This document shows, in pieces, positions 1 through 8,150 of a stretch of DNA of 64,000 nucleotides (position 1 is its first letter; each line of letters starts with the position of its first letter). Under the pieces are notes generated by a model. It worked only from the letters and a program-made list of their open reading frames with translations. It searched no databases and was not told the DNA's origin. Position numbers and translations under genes: made by a program. The DNA is taken from NCBI RefSeq assembly GCF_030436115.1, contig NZ_CP129407.1, positions 62,001 through 126,000 of the forward strand. The letters are read 5' to 3'. The DNA comes from Borrelia sp. P9F1 (GTDB lineage: Bacteria > Spirochaetota > Spirochaetia > Borreliales > Borreliaceae).

Positions 1-3
1 ATT

Positions 4-12
4 TGTTATAAT
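4..12 (+). promoter_or_regulatory. Extended -10 promoter for the HAD phosphatase gene
   Basis: A perfect TATAAT lies at 7-12, preceded by TGT, which gives the extended -10 form TGnTATAAT. The -35 region falls outside the window. The first gene starts 32 bases downstream with an AAGGA ribosome site between, so this is probably the start of the + strand operon. Seen by eye only. Confidence 0.5.
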
Positions 13-44
13 CTGGATCAAAAGTAAAGTTTTAAGGATGCAGT

Positions 45-932
45 ATGGAAAATATTAAGGCCATTGTTTCTGATCTTGACGGAACGCTTTTGCTTTCAAA
101 AAGCCAGTTGGGAGCTTTTAGTGAGCTTGTAATAAAAAAACTAACAAGAGAGAAAAGAAAGTTCATTATTGCAACAGGAAGAAGCAGAAGCGAGATAATG
201 CCTTTTACAAAAAATTTGGACTCAAGTGTTTCATTCTTCATAACATTGAATGGTGCTAGGGTTTATGATAGTGAGTGGAGATTAATAAACAGATATGATC
301 TGTCCCCTGAGGTTGTAAATGAAATCTTAAACCTTAGAGAAAGCAAGTACAGCGACATACCTCATTTTTTACAAAAATCTGATGGCGTGGATGATAATCT
401 TTATACTGACGAAATAACTAAAGACGCTGTTAACAAGAAGATAAGAGAATATGAATTATCAAGAAAACAGAAATACGTGGAGAAAGAACTAAAAGACAAA
501 AGCATAAAATTTCATGAAGTCAATCACTTCAGAGAGCTTAAAAACTTCAACAATGTAGCAAAAATTCTTTTGTACGATGAAGAGCCAAATCTAATAAAAT
601 ATGAAGCTATGATCTTGGAGAAATACAAACCAGAAATAAATGTTTATTTATCAACACCTCATTCACTTGAAATTGTAAATAAAAAAGTTTCAAAGGGAGG
701 TGCATTAAGGGATGTTTTAAAAATTGTTAATATTGACCTGAATGAAGTAATTGCATTCGGAGATGGTTTTAATGATGTTGATATGCTGGAAAGTGTAAAG
801 AAAGGACTGCTAATGGGAAACGCAAACTATAGGCTTAAAGTGATGTTATCCTACTTGGAAGTAATAGGCACAAACGATGATGAGGCTGTTGCTCATTACA
901 TTAATGACAATATTTTAGAAGAGCCTGTATAG
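45..932 (+). CDS. HAD-superfamily (Cof-type) phosphatase
   Basis: A 295-residue cytosolic HAD hydrolase of the Cof/YidA class, which usually removes phosphate from sugar phosphates or small phosphometabolites. Motif I is DLDGTLL, with nucleophile Asp10 and Asp12. Motif III plus IV is the KGGALRDVL lysine region followed by GDGFNDVDM near residue 239, whose acidic residues bind Mg2+. The length fits Cof proteins, which carry a type II cap between these motifs. The ATG at 45 has an AAGGA site just upstream. The next gene begins 8 bases after the stop, so the two are cotranscribed. The substrate cannot be read from sequence. Confidence 0.9.
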   Translation: MENIKAIVSDLDGTLLLSKSQLGAFSELVIKKLTREKRKFIIATGRSRSEIMPFTKNLDSSVSFFITLNGARVYDSEWRLINRYDLSPEVVNEILNLRESKYSDIPHFLQKSDGVDDNLYTDEITKDAVNKKIREYELSRKQKYVEKELKDKSIKFHEVNHFRELKNFNNVAKILLYDEEPNLIKYEAMILEKYKPEINVYLSTPHSLEIVNKKVSKGGALRDVLKIVNIDLNEVIAFGDGFNDVDMLESVKKGLLMGNANYRLKVMLSYLEVIGTNDDEAVAHYINDNILEEPV

Positions 933-940
933 GAGACAAT

Positions 941-2179
941 ATGGAAGAGGATTTAATCAAATATGCAGAACTTATTATTTTGAAAGGGATTAATTTACAA
1001 GAAAATCAATGCGTATTAATTACGGGTTCCATTGAAAACTATGAATTTTTAAAAATTCTTGCAAAAAAAGCTTATGAACATGGCGCGAAATATGTGGAGC
1101 TGAATATTGAAGATGTTGATATTTTAAGAACCAGACTGGGATACTCGTCAGAAGATTTGTTGGAATTTATCCCAAAGTTTAAGCACGAGTTTTTCAAAGA
1201 AATGATAGATGAAAAGTGGGCAAAGATACGAATTGATGATACGGAAAATTTAGATGGCCTGAAAGGTATTGATAGCAAGAAAATATCAAAATATTTTACG
1301 CAGTTAAGGCTGGCGTCTAGGAATGTTTCAACTGCAACGATGAATAATGAACTATCTTGGTGCGTGGTTTGTGCACCGGGTCCAAAGTGGGCATCAAAAG
1401 TTTTAAACAAGCCTAATAGTCAGCAAACTCTGGAAGAATTTTTTGAAATTCAGAAAATGATACTACTACTTAATGCAGAAAATCCAATAAAGGCTTGGGA
1501 AGATCATAATGCAAAACTTCACCAAAGGTGTGCATTTTTGAATAGACTTAAACTAGAAAAATTGATCTTTAAAAATCAGAAGACAAATTTAGAAGTATAT
1601 CTTCTAGAAGCTTCTATCTGGACGGGAGGAAGCGAAAGGATAAAGGGCACAGAGCTTGAATTTAATGCAAACATACCTACGGAAGAAGTTTTCACAACTC
1701 CAGACTACAAAAAAACTAAGGGAATTGTGTATGCGACTCGACCAGTTATGATACTTGGCAACTTAATAGCTGGGATATGGATAAAATTTAGTGAGGGAAA
1801 AGTAGTTGACTTTGGATGTGACGATGAGCACTCAAGAATGATACTTAAAAGACATATAGAAACCGATACGCAGTCAAAATACATAGGAGAGGTTGCACTG
1901 GTGGACAGCAGTTCTCCGATTTATCAAAGTGGACTTACATTCTACAGTACACTATACGACGAGAATGCAAGTTGTCACATTGCACTGGGTAATGCTTACT
2001 CTTCTTGCTTAGGTAATGAAGAAAAATTAAAAACTGATGTTGAAAAATTGGATTATGGATGTAACGTTTCTCTAATTCATGCCGATTTTATGATTGGGAG
2101 TTGCGACATGGGAGTTGTTGGGATTGATAGGAAGGGAGCAGAGCATGTAATAATGCAGGATGGAAGGTTCGTAATATGA
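941..2179 (+). CDS. M29-family (thermophilic type) metalloaminopeptidase
   Basis: A 412-residue protein with the layout of M29 aminopeptidases (AmpS/aminopeptidase II), cytosolic zinc or cobalt enzymes that trim N-terminal residues from peptides. The C-terminal half has the family landmarks: TGGSERIKGTELEFNANIP, then EEVFTTPD, a HIALGNAY block and DFMIGSCDMGVVGI, which supply the Glu, His and Asp metal ligands. It is full length for the family. It has no signal peptide. It follows the HAD gene by 8 bases and probably serves peptide salvage in an organism that imports oligopeptides. The exact specificity is unknown. Confidence 0.9.
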   Translation: MEEDLIKYAELIILKGINLQENQCVLITGSIENYEFLKILAKKAYEHGAKYVELNIEDVDILRTRLGYSSEDLLEFIPKFKHEFFKEMIDEKWAKIRIDDTENLDGLKGIDSKKISKYFTQLRLASRNVSTATMNNELSWCVVCAPGPKWASKVLNKPNSQQTLEEFFEIQKMILLLNAENPIKAWEDHNAKLHQRCAFLNRLKLEKLIFKNQKTNLEVYLLEASIWTGGSERIKGTELEFNANIPTEEVFTTPDYKKTKGIVYATRPVMILGNLIAGIWIKFSEGKVVDFGCDDEHSRMILKRHIETDTQSKYIGEVALVDSSSPIYQSGLTFYSTLYDENASCHIALGNAYSSCLGNEEKLKTDVEKLDYGCNVSLIHADFMIGSCDMGVVGIDRKGAEHVIMQDGRFVI

Positions 2180-2202
2180 TGTGTGGGTTGGAGTGATTGG
2201 TA

Positions 2203-2670
2203 ATGATAAAGGAATTATTTACAAATGACCTTTTCTTGTCTTGTTTCATTTCAGGAATTGTTGCGCAAGTCATTAAATATGCTATTCAGACAATGAAAAC
2301 GAGAAGACTTAAGTTGAACCCAACATATCTAATAAAAAGTATCTTTTTAGAAACGGGGGGGATGCCTAGCAGTCACTCTTCAACCGTTACAGCTCTTGCA
2401 ACTTCAATATTTATAACAGAGGGAATAAATACGAGCTTCATTATCGCCCTTGCTTTTGCCTTAATAACAATAAGAGATTCCTTTGGGGTCAGGTACATGG
2501 CAGGTGTACAGGCAGAATATCTTAATGATTTATCCGAACAATTAAGGGTTGCAATTGAGATCGAACCCCTAAAAATCAAGGTAGTCAAGGGCCACAAGAA
2601 AAAGGAAGTATTTACGGGAGTGGTTATTGGAATAGTTTCCGCATGGGCAGTATGTTATCGAGTAATATAG
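2203..2670 (+). CDS. DUF212 (divergent PAP2-like) membrane protein
   Basis: A small membrane protein of about 155 residues in the DUF212 family, which is distantly related to PAP2 phosphatases. The family signature GGMPSSHSSTVTALA follows a first hydrophobic segment, and RDSFGVRYMAG lies further on. Three or four membrane segments are visible, the last at the C-terminus. The likely start is the ATG at 2203 behind GGAG. A TTG two codons earlier is also open. The biochemical role is not established for the family; a lipid-phosphate function is only inferred from the PAP2-like motif. The stop codon sits inside a tandem duplication described separately. Confidence 0.8.
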   Translation: MIKELFTNDLFLSCFISGIVAQVIKYAIQTMKTRRLKLNPTYLIKSIFLETGGMPSSHSSTVTALATSIFITEGINTSFIIALAFALITIRDSFGVRYMAGVQAEYLNDLSEQLRVAIEIEPLKIKVVKGHKKKEVFTGVVIGIVSAWAVCYRVI

Positions 2671-2689
2671 ACATCGAGTAATATAGACA
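2658..2689 (+). repeat. Perfect 16-bp tandem duplication across a stop codon
   Basis: TCGAGTAATATAGACA occurs twice back to back, at 2658-2673 and 2674-2689. The first copy holds the last codons and the TAG stop of the DUF212 gene. The second repeats that stop in the 38-base gap before the next gene. It looks like a recent slippage duplication and has no obvious function. Confidence 0.9.
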
Positions 2690-2708
2690 GCAAGTTACAA
2701 GGGTAAAA

Positions 2709-4145
2709 ATGAATCCATTCAAGCTTTTATGTATATTAACACTTCTATCTTCTTGCAGTATGGCAGAGTTTGGGGATTACAAGCCAGTGTACTTTAAAGG
2801 AGAAGAAGATTTAAAGATTGCAAATGATTATATAAACTCACTGGGATACAGAACAATATCTGAATACACAACAAAAGTGAAAATACTAGATTTTCCAGAT
2901 TTCAAGGAAATGACAATCCATGAACTAATAAAGCTTAATGATCATGATCTAAGAAAGGATCTGTTTTTAAAAAACCTCCCTAATCTATTCAACCTATCCA
3001 ACAGAAAAATACTCTATGTCGATTCATCATTTACAAGTAACGACTTAAAGAAGCTTAAACGAGCCAAAAAAGTTGAAGGAGAATTACACTCTTTTAACTA
3101 TAAAACCAAAATTAACTATTTTTCAAACACAGTATTCATAGTAATGATAACACTTTTACTACTGTTAAATATTCAATATTCACCTTTCATATTGTTATTT
3201 TTAATAAGTTCATGCACTGTTCTGTTGTTTAACAATGAAATGTTATACTTCTATCCTTTAACTATTCTTTCTTACCTACTGTTTGTGCTAATCGACAATT
3301 TCAATAAAAATTACAACAAAATATGCTTGCGAGACATCAGCTTTTTATCGCTAATTAAAAGAATAAAATTCCCAATCTTCTTGTTTTTATTTATGGTTTT
3401 ATACTACATTGTGATAATTAATTTTCTAACTACTAGTCTTGAACCATTTTTTATTATTTTTGTATCTGCAACAACTCTTTGCATTTTCTTAATATTCACT
3501 TGGATCAAAACTGAAAGAAACTTTAAAAATACATTCTTGTTTTTAATTGAAATAAAAGAGCAAAATCGAAAAGCAAGAATTATAAAGTTACAAATTATCA
3601 CGCATCTAATGCTATTTATAGCTTCTATGATGCCCTTTTTTTATTCTCAATACATGCTAACTTCTTACCAAAGATCAAGTTATCTTTACAGCAAAAAATT
3701 AAACTATTTTGATTATTTAAACCCTAACAGCATTTACTTAATGGTGGGATACAAAGAAGAAATTCCAAACATTATGGGATACATGTCTCATATTATTTAT
3801 CAAAATGAGCTTAAATATAAAATAACATCTAAATATGGTGAATCTACCAAAAATGTAGAGGAAGACTATTTTGAAATAAAGAATAACAAAATAACTATCA
3901 GTCCAAAAACTGTATATAAAGTAGACAAAGAATTCATGTCTAAACATCTCAATCAGGGGCTTTCAAAATTATTTTTATACAACGGAAATCCCATATTAAT
4001 ATACAAAGAAACAGATAGTAGCATTTTAACGGACAAGGACAATTCTACAATTTTATTTGTTCTTTCTCTGCCTTTTTTCTTATTGCTATTCCTATTTAAG
4101 GCAATAAGATTTACAATTCTTCTAAATATTAACAAAAAAATATAG
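2709..4145 (+). CDS. Unrecognised multi-spanning membrane protein, possible lipoprotein
   Basis: I do not recognise the family. The 478-residue product starts with a hydrophobic stretch ending in LLSSC, a plausible borrelial lipobox with Cys16. A polar region of about 110 residues follows, then several strongly hydrophobic segments between about 140 and 320, a soluble loop of about 110 residues, and a final membrane segment near 440-465. The gene lies 31 bases before the Rnf-like fusion gene and shares its strong A/C bias on the + strand, so it is probably part of the same membrane operon. No enzymatic motif was found. It could be an accessory subunit of that module. Confidence 0.65.
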   Translation: MNPFKLLCILTLLSSCSMAEFGDYKPVYFKGEEDLKIANDYINSLGYRTISEYTTKVKILDFPDFKEMTIHELIKLNDHDLRKDLFLKNLPNLFNLSNRKILYVDSSFTSNDLKKLKRAKKVEGELHSFNYKTKINYFSNTVFIVMITLLLLLNIQYSPFILLFLISSCTVLLFNNEMLYFYPLTILSYLLFVLIDNFNKNYNKICLRDISFLSLIKRIKFPIFLFLFMVLYYIVIINFLTTSLEPFFIIFVSATTLCIFLIFTWIKTERNFKNTFLFLIEIKEQNRKARIIKLQIITHLMLFIASMMPFFYSQYMLTSYQRSSYLYSKKLNYFDYLNPNSIYLMVGYKEEIPNIMGYMSHIIYQNELKYKITSKYGESTKNVEEDYFEIKNNKITISPKTVYKVDKEFMSKHLNQGLSKLFLYNGNPILIYKETDSSILTDKDNSTILFVLSLPFFLLLFLFKAIRFTILLNINKKI

Positions 4146-4176
4146 AAATACATTAAGGACTAGAGGATGCATCTAA

Positions 4177-6498
4177 ATGCCCGACTCAGAAGATTCAGCG
4201 ATAAAAACAGCAATTAAGATAAAGTACATAGTAAATATAGACGAAATTCAAATTCCTGAATATGTTTTAATTCCACTAGAAACAGAAAATTCAATATCTA
4301 AACTGTATGTAGTCGAGCACCAAAGAATTGAGGAAGGTCAAATATTATCAAAAAATATAAATGTAGATTTATACACATACTCTCCAATATCTGGAATAAT
4401 AGAGAAAATATATGTTGCTAATCTTCCAAATGGACAACAATTAAAATCAGCATTAATACGATTTCAGGGAAGAATCAAAAATGAGAAAAAACAATCAGAT
4501 GAAATAGAATCAAGAGAAAAAACACTAGAAAGATTGATCAGATTAGGAATTCCTTGGTTTAATGACAATTCACTATTTCAATATGTAAGCAAATGCAAAA
4601 AAATAGATAAAATGATTTTATTAATAAATGGAAGAGATTCATTTACTAACATCTCAGAAATACTTATAAAAGAAAAGTTAGATGAAATTCTTTATGGACT
4701 TGAAATAGTCGACAAAATCTTTAAGTTCAAAGAAATATTGATAGCGCTAAGCAATTGTAACTTAAAAAAAGAGCTTGAAAACTTAATTGACTGTCAAGAC
4801 AAAAGATTAAGAATTAGACTCATTCCAAATATCTCGCAACCGTATTCAAATCACGAAATGATAATGCACTTTTTGTATAACGAAAAGAATATTCAAGAGA
4901 GCATAAACCCAAACAAAAACATACTTTTAGCAAATGTTGAAGACCTTTGTAATGTGCACAGCGCAATTAAAACAAATATTCCGTATAAAGAAAAGTTCAT
5001 AACCATAAATGGTAATCAAAAAATAAAAAGCAAAATAATAAAAGTCAAAATTGGAACATCAATCCGACAAATAATAAATGAAGATATTGACACAAAAAAA
5101 TACGATGTATTCTTAAACAACCCAGTAAATAAAATAAAAATAAATAATCTAAACGTCCCTATAACAAGAGACATATATAGCATTACAATACTTAAAAAGA
5201 AATCAATGTTATTTAATCTAAAATTTTTTAAGATACCCAGTTTCTCCCCACTACACATTGAAGAAGTTATTCTCTCAAAAATCAAGGGTAAAAATGAACA
5301 TGAGAATAAAAAGTTTCAGTTCCTACAATACACTGAAGCTGAAATAGAAGAAGAAATAAGCAAGGTTCAAAGAGAAATAAAGGAAAAAATATTAAATATC
5401 ACTCCAAAAAATGAGCCAATATACACTGAAAATAATCTAAAGGATATCTATTTAACCATTATACTAGCTCTAGTTCCTAGCCTAATTTTTTCTTTTTCAA
5501 ATAACACAAAATTTTTAATTGATACTTTCATACTAACAATAGTAAGCATGGTGGCTTACTCTCCAGTAATGTTTAAAGCAAAACATAAATGTCTATCATT
5601 CTTTATATATACTGCATTAATTACTAGCATGATATTTCCCTTAAACCTCTCTATCATATTAAAGATCATCTCGCTACTTTTTACATTTTTAGTATTTTTT
5701 TATTTTTCTAAACTTTCCAAATTCCTTGTAAATCCCATATTAATTTCCTTTATGTTTTTATTACTAAATTTTCCCTCAAGCTTCAAACAAACATATTCTG
5801 GAGAGCTATCAAGGCAAGAAGATATGATCCCCACTTGGGATAAGGCGATGCAGAAAAACCCGAATATTAAGGGATTAGAAGGCTTAAAAGAAGCTAAAAG
5901 AAATGAAAACAAGTATATTAATATGATTGAAGAAGTTACAAATAAGCAAATATTATCTCACTTAAACATCATCATACCGAGATTTCATATTGAAAGCTTG
6001 TTTGGACTGCAAAATGAAAAATATTTATCTCCTATCTTGCTTTATATTGGATTTTCATTCATTCTTGGAAAATTCATACTAAATAAATTAATACCATTAT
6101 CTTTTTATGCAAGCCTTCTCCTACTTGCTTATGTCTTTAAAAATATGAATATTTATAGTCATATTACTCTTGACATGTTGTCCCTGGCAACCTCTCCAAT
6201 TCTAATGCTCTTAATATTTGCAATAAGCACAGAACTACAAACGGCACCCTCATTTAAATTTGAACAAATACTATACGGATGTATGCTCTCTATGTTATAC
6301 CTTATGATCCTAGGTCATATCCCATTCGAGACTCTATCGGCTGTAATATCCATTTTCGTACTACAGATAAGTTCAACTTTAATTAAAAAGTACAGCATAA
6401 CATTTCAAATCAAAAAAATATTGCATCATTTAAGCATAAACAAAGAAAAAGCAACAGAACACAAAAATGAAAATGGAGAAGAAATTATAAAATTATGA
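4177..6498 (+). CDS. RnfC-RnfD-like fusion protein lacking Fe-S and FMN motifs
   Basis: The 773-residue protein reads as RnfC fused to RnfD, two subunits of the ion-pumping Rnf ferredoxin:NAD+ oxidoreductase. Residues 28-95 resemble the RnfC N-terminal barrel (PLE, EEGQIL, SPISGII). Residues 147-300 follow the RnfC nucleotide-binding region (LLING, a PYSNHEMIM block where RnfC has PQGGEKQLI, and VKIGTSIRQII). Residues 326-340 (NVPITRDIYSITIL) match the stretch just before the RnfC 4Fe-4S domain, but no CxxCxxC follows. From about 421 the protein is hydrophobic and RnfD-like, with FAISTELQTAPS near the end where RnfD has FxxTDPVTSPT. The SGAT flavinylation site is not visible. It overlaps the next gene by 4 bases. 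The family call is by eye. Confidence 0.7.
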   Translation: MPDSEDSAIKTAIKIKYIVNIDEIQIPEYVLIPLETENSISKLYVVEHQRIEEGQILSKNINVDLYTYSPISGIIEKIYVANLPNGQQLKSALIRFQGRIKNEKKQSDEIESREKTLERLIRLGIPWFNDNSLFQYVSKCKKIDKMILLINGRDSFTNISEILIKEKLDEILYGLEIVDKIFKFKEILIALSNCNLKKELENLIDCQDKRLRIRLIPNISQPYSNHEMIMHFLYNEKNIQESINPNKNILLANVEDLCNVHSAIKTNIPYKEKFITINGNQKIKSKIIKVKIGTSIRQIINEDIDTKKYDVFLNNPVNKIKINNLNVPITRDIYSITILKKKSMLFNLKFFKIPSFSPLHIEEVILSKIKGKNEHENKKFQFLQYTEAEIEEEISKVQREIKEKILNITPKNEPIYTENNLKDIYLTIILALVPSLIFSFSNNTKFLIDTFILTIVSMVAYSPVMFKAKHKCLSFFIYTALITSMIFPLNLSIILKIISLLFTFLVFFYFSKLSKFLVNPILISFMFLLLNFPSSFKQTYSGELSRQEDMIPTWDKAMQKNPNIKGLEGLKEAKRNENKYINMIEEVTNKQILSHLNIIIPRFHIESLFGLQNEKYLSPILLYIGFSFILGKFILNKLIPLSFYASLLLLAYVFKNMNIYSHITLDMLSLATSPILMLLIFAISTELQTAPSFKFEQILYGCMLSMLYLMILGHIPFETLSAVISIFVLQISSTLIKKYSITFQIKKILHHLSINKEKATEHKNENGEEIIKL

Positions 6499-7064
6499 CA
6501 AACAACTTAACGATTTACTTATTAATTAATAATTTATTACTAATACACTTTATCGGTATTGAGGATGTAAAAATAAAAGATAACCGGAAGCTAGCTAAGA
6601 AATATTTAACAATAGTAATAACTTCTTTAATAATTTACTCGTTTCTTTTTTATTTTTATAAGTTATTTGTAGAACACGAGTTATTGTTCATAATGCCGAT
6701 CATATATGCAATATTAATCTATGTAATAATAATGGGCCTTAAAACGCTGAATAGTATACTAATTGTGTACAACAAAAAATCGAAATATTCAAATGACTTT
6801 CTATTATCCAACAGTGGGTTAGTAGCAATAGTATTTTTTGCTCTAGATAAGAGTCATGGTTTCCTTGAAGGCCTTGGGATAATTGTTCTATCTTCATTAA
6901 GTGTCTTAATATCCCTTATGTTAATAGTCTTAATAAAGAGAAACTTTGAAAAAAGAGTAACATCTAAAATATTAGAAAATGAGGCAATGTATTTTTTTAT
7001 AATGTTCGTTTTATCTTTAATTCCAAATATAATTATATTAATGAATAATGGCGGAAATTTATAA
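6495..7064 (+). CDS. RnfA/RnfE (NqrD/E)-like membrane protein without cluster cysteines
   Basis: A 189-residue protein with about six membrane segments, the length and shape of RnfA or RnfE. The N-terminal LINNLLLIHFIGIEDV matches the family NNxxLxxxLGLCPF, but the cysteine position is Glu23. The second family site TTNC corresponds to LSNSGL, with Ser107 in place of Cys. In Rnf and Nqr these cysteines hold a membrane Fe-S cluster, so this homologue cannot hold it in the usual way. The ATG overlaps the end of the RnfC-RnfD-like gene (ATGA). The stop shares a base with the prfB start. I infer a subunit that pairs with the upstream fusion. Confidence 0.65.
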   Translation: MTNNLTIYLLINNLLLIHFIGIEDVKIKDNRKLAKKYLTIVITSLIIYSFLFYFYKLFVEHELLFIMPIIYAILIYVIIMGLKTLNSILIVYNKKSKYSNDFLLSNSGLVAIVFFALDKSHGFLEGLGIIVLSSLSVLISLMLIVLIKRNFEKRVTSKILENEAMYFFIMFVLSLIPNIIILMNNGGNL

Positions 7065-8150
7065 TGAAAGAAAGAATTAATGAATTGATGGAACAAGTTG
7101 AAAATGTTTGGAGGAATCTTTGACAGCCATACGATTAAGGCACAAATCAAAGAATACGAAATACAAAAGAATGATGAAAATTTCTGGAATGACAACAAAA
7201 AAGCACAGGAAATTCTTAGAAAGCAAAATGTTTTGAAAAATAAAGTAGAACCTTGGGAAGATTTAATATGTAAGCTTAAAGACTTGAAAGAGCTCTGCGA
7301 GCTTGCGGAGAGTGACGAGGACATAAGACTATTAGAATGCGATTTTAAGACAATAAGAGATACGTTTAAAACCCTTCTCACGTTATCTTATTTTAAAGAA
7401 GAAATTGATATAAATAATGCGTTCTTGACAATACACTCAGGCGCAGGCGGTACAGAAGCATGTGATTGGGTAAGTATGCTGTATCGAATGTACTCAAGGT
7501 ATGCAGAAAGACGAGGATATAAGACGGAACTTATAGACTTACTTGAAGCTGAGGGGGGAATTAAATCTGTTACAGTTGAAGTAAAAGGAGAATACTCGTA
7601 TGGTCTTTTAAAAAGCGAAGTGGGAATACATCGACTCGTAAGAATTTCTCCTTTTGATACCGCTAAAAAAAGACACACCTCCTTTGCTTCTGTTTTTATT
7701 GCTCCTGTAATTGATGACAAAATTGAAATAATAATTAAACCAGAAGACATTAGAGTAGACACATACAGGGCCTCTGGTGCTGGGGGACAACATGTTAATA
7801 AAACATCATCAGCAGTAAGAATTACTCATCTTAAAACAGGAATAGTAACTCAGTCTCAAAGCGATAGAAGCCAACATAAAAATAAAGAATTAGCAATGAA
7901 AGTACTCAAATCAAGGCTTTATGAACATTACAGAGAAATTGAGCAACAAAAAAATAAATCTGAACAAGAGGAAAAAAAAGATATCTCTTGGGGCAACCAA
8001 ATAAGATCTTATGTATTTCAGCCTTACAATTTGGTAAAGGATCACAGAACAAAATTTGAAAATCCTAATGTTATATCTGTTATGGACGGAAACATTGATA
8101 ACTTTATAGAAGAATATCTGAAGTGGAAAAATTTAAGCTCAATACAATAG
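7064..8150 (+). CDS. prfB: Peptide chain release factor 2, expressed by programmed +1 frameshift
   Basis: RF2 ends translation at UGA and UAA on the ribosome. The reading frame starts at the ATG at 7064, sharing one base with the previous stop, and runs 19 codons to an in-frame CTT TGA C at 7118-7124. A GGAGG sits just upstream. Slipping +1 there joins the leader to the main frame, which begins DSHTIKAQ. The downstream part has the UGA-reading SPF tripeptide (RISPFDTAKKRH) and the catalytic GGQ (GASGAGGQHVNK). The frame break is the standard RF2 autoregulation site, not an error. A naive ORF call would start wrongly at the internal ATG at 7104 or a nearby codon. Confidence 0.95.
7109..7124 (+). 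promoter_or_regulatory. RF2 programmed +1 ribosomal frameshift site
   Basis: TGGAGGAATCTTTGAC combines an internal Shine-Dalgarno-like GGAGG (7110-7114), three bases of spacing, and the slippery CTT-TGA-C. When RF2 is scarce the ribosome pauses at TGA and shifts +1 on CUU, making more RF2. The arrangement matches the well-known bacterial prfB recoding element. Confidence 0.95.

Noticed and set aside
4167-4217. Short ORF starting at ATG 4167 ahead of the RnfC-RnfD-like gene
   Set aside because: It is 16 codons, overlaps the larger gene out of frame and shows no conservation signal that I can judge. The ATG at 4177 gives the RnfC-like protein.
7098-7124. Internal start codons as the true start of prfB
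   Set aside because: They would skip the frameshift site. The upstream 19-codon leader with CTT-TGA-C is the known RF2 layout.
6854-7381. 175-codon open frame on the - strand across the RnfA-like and prfB genes
   Set aside because: It is antisense to two supported genes, with composition typical of a reverse-strand shadow.
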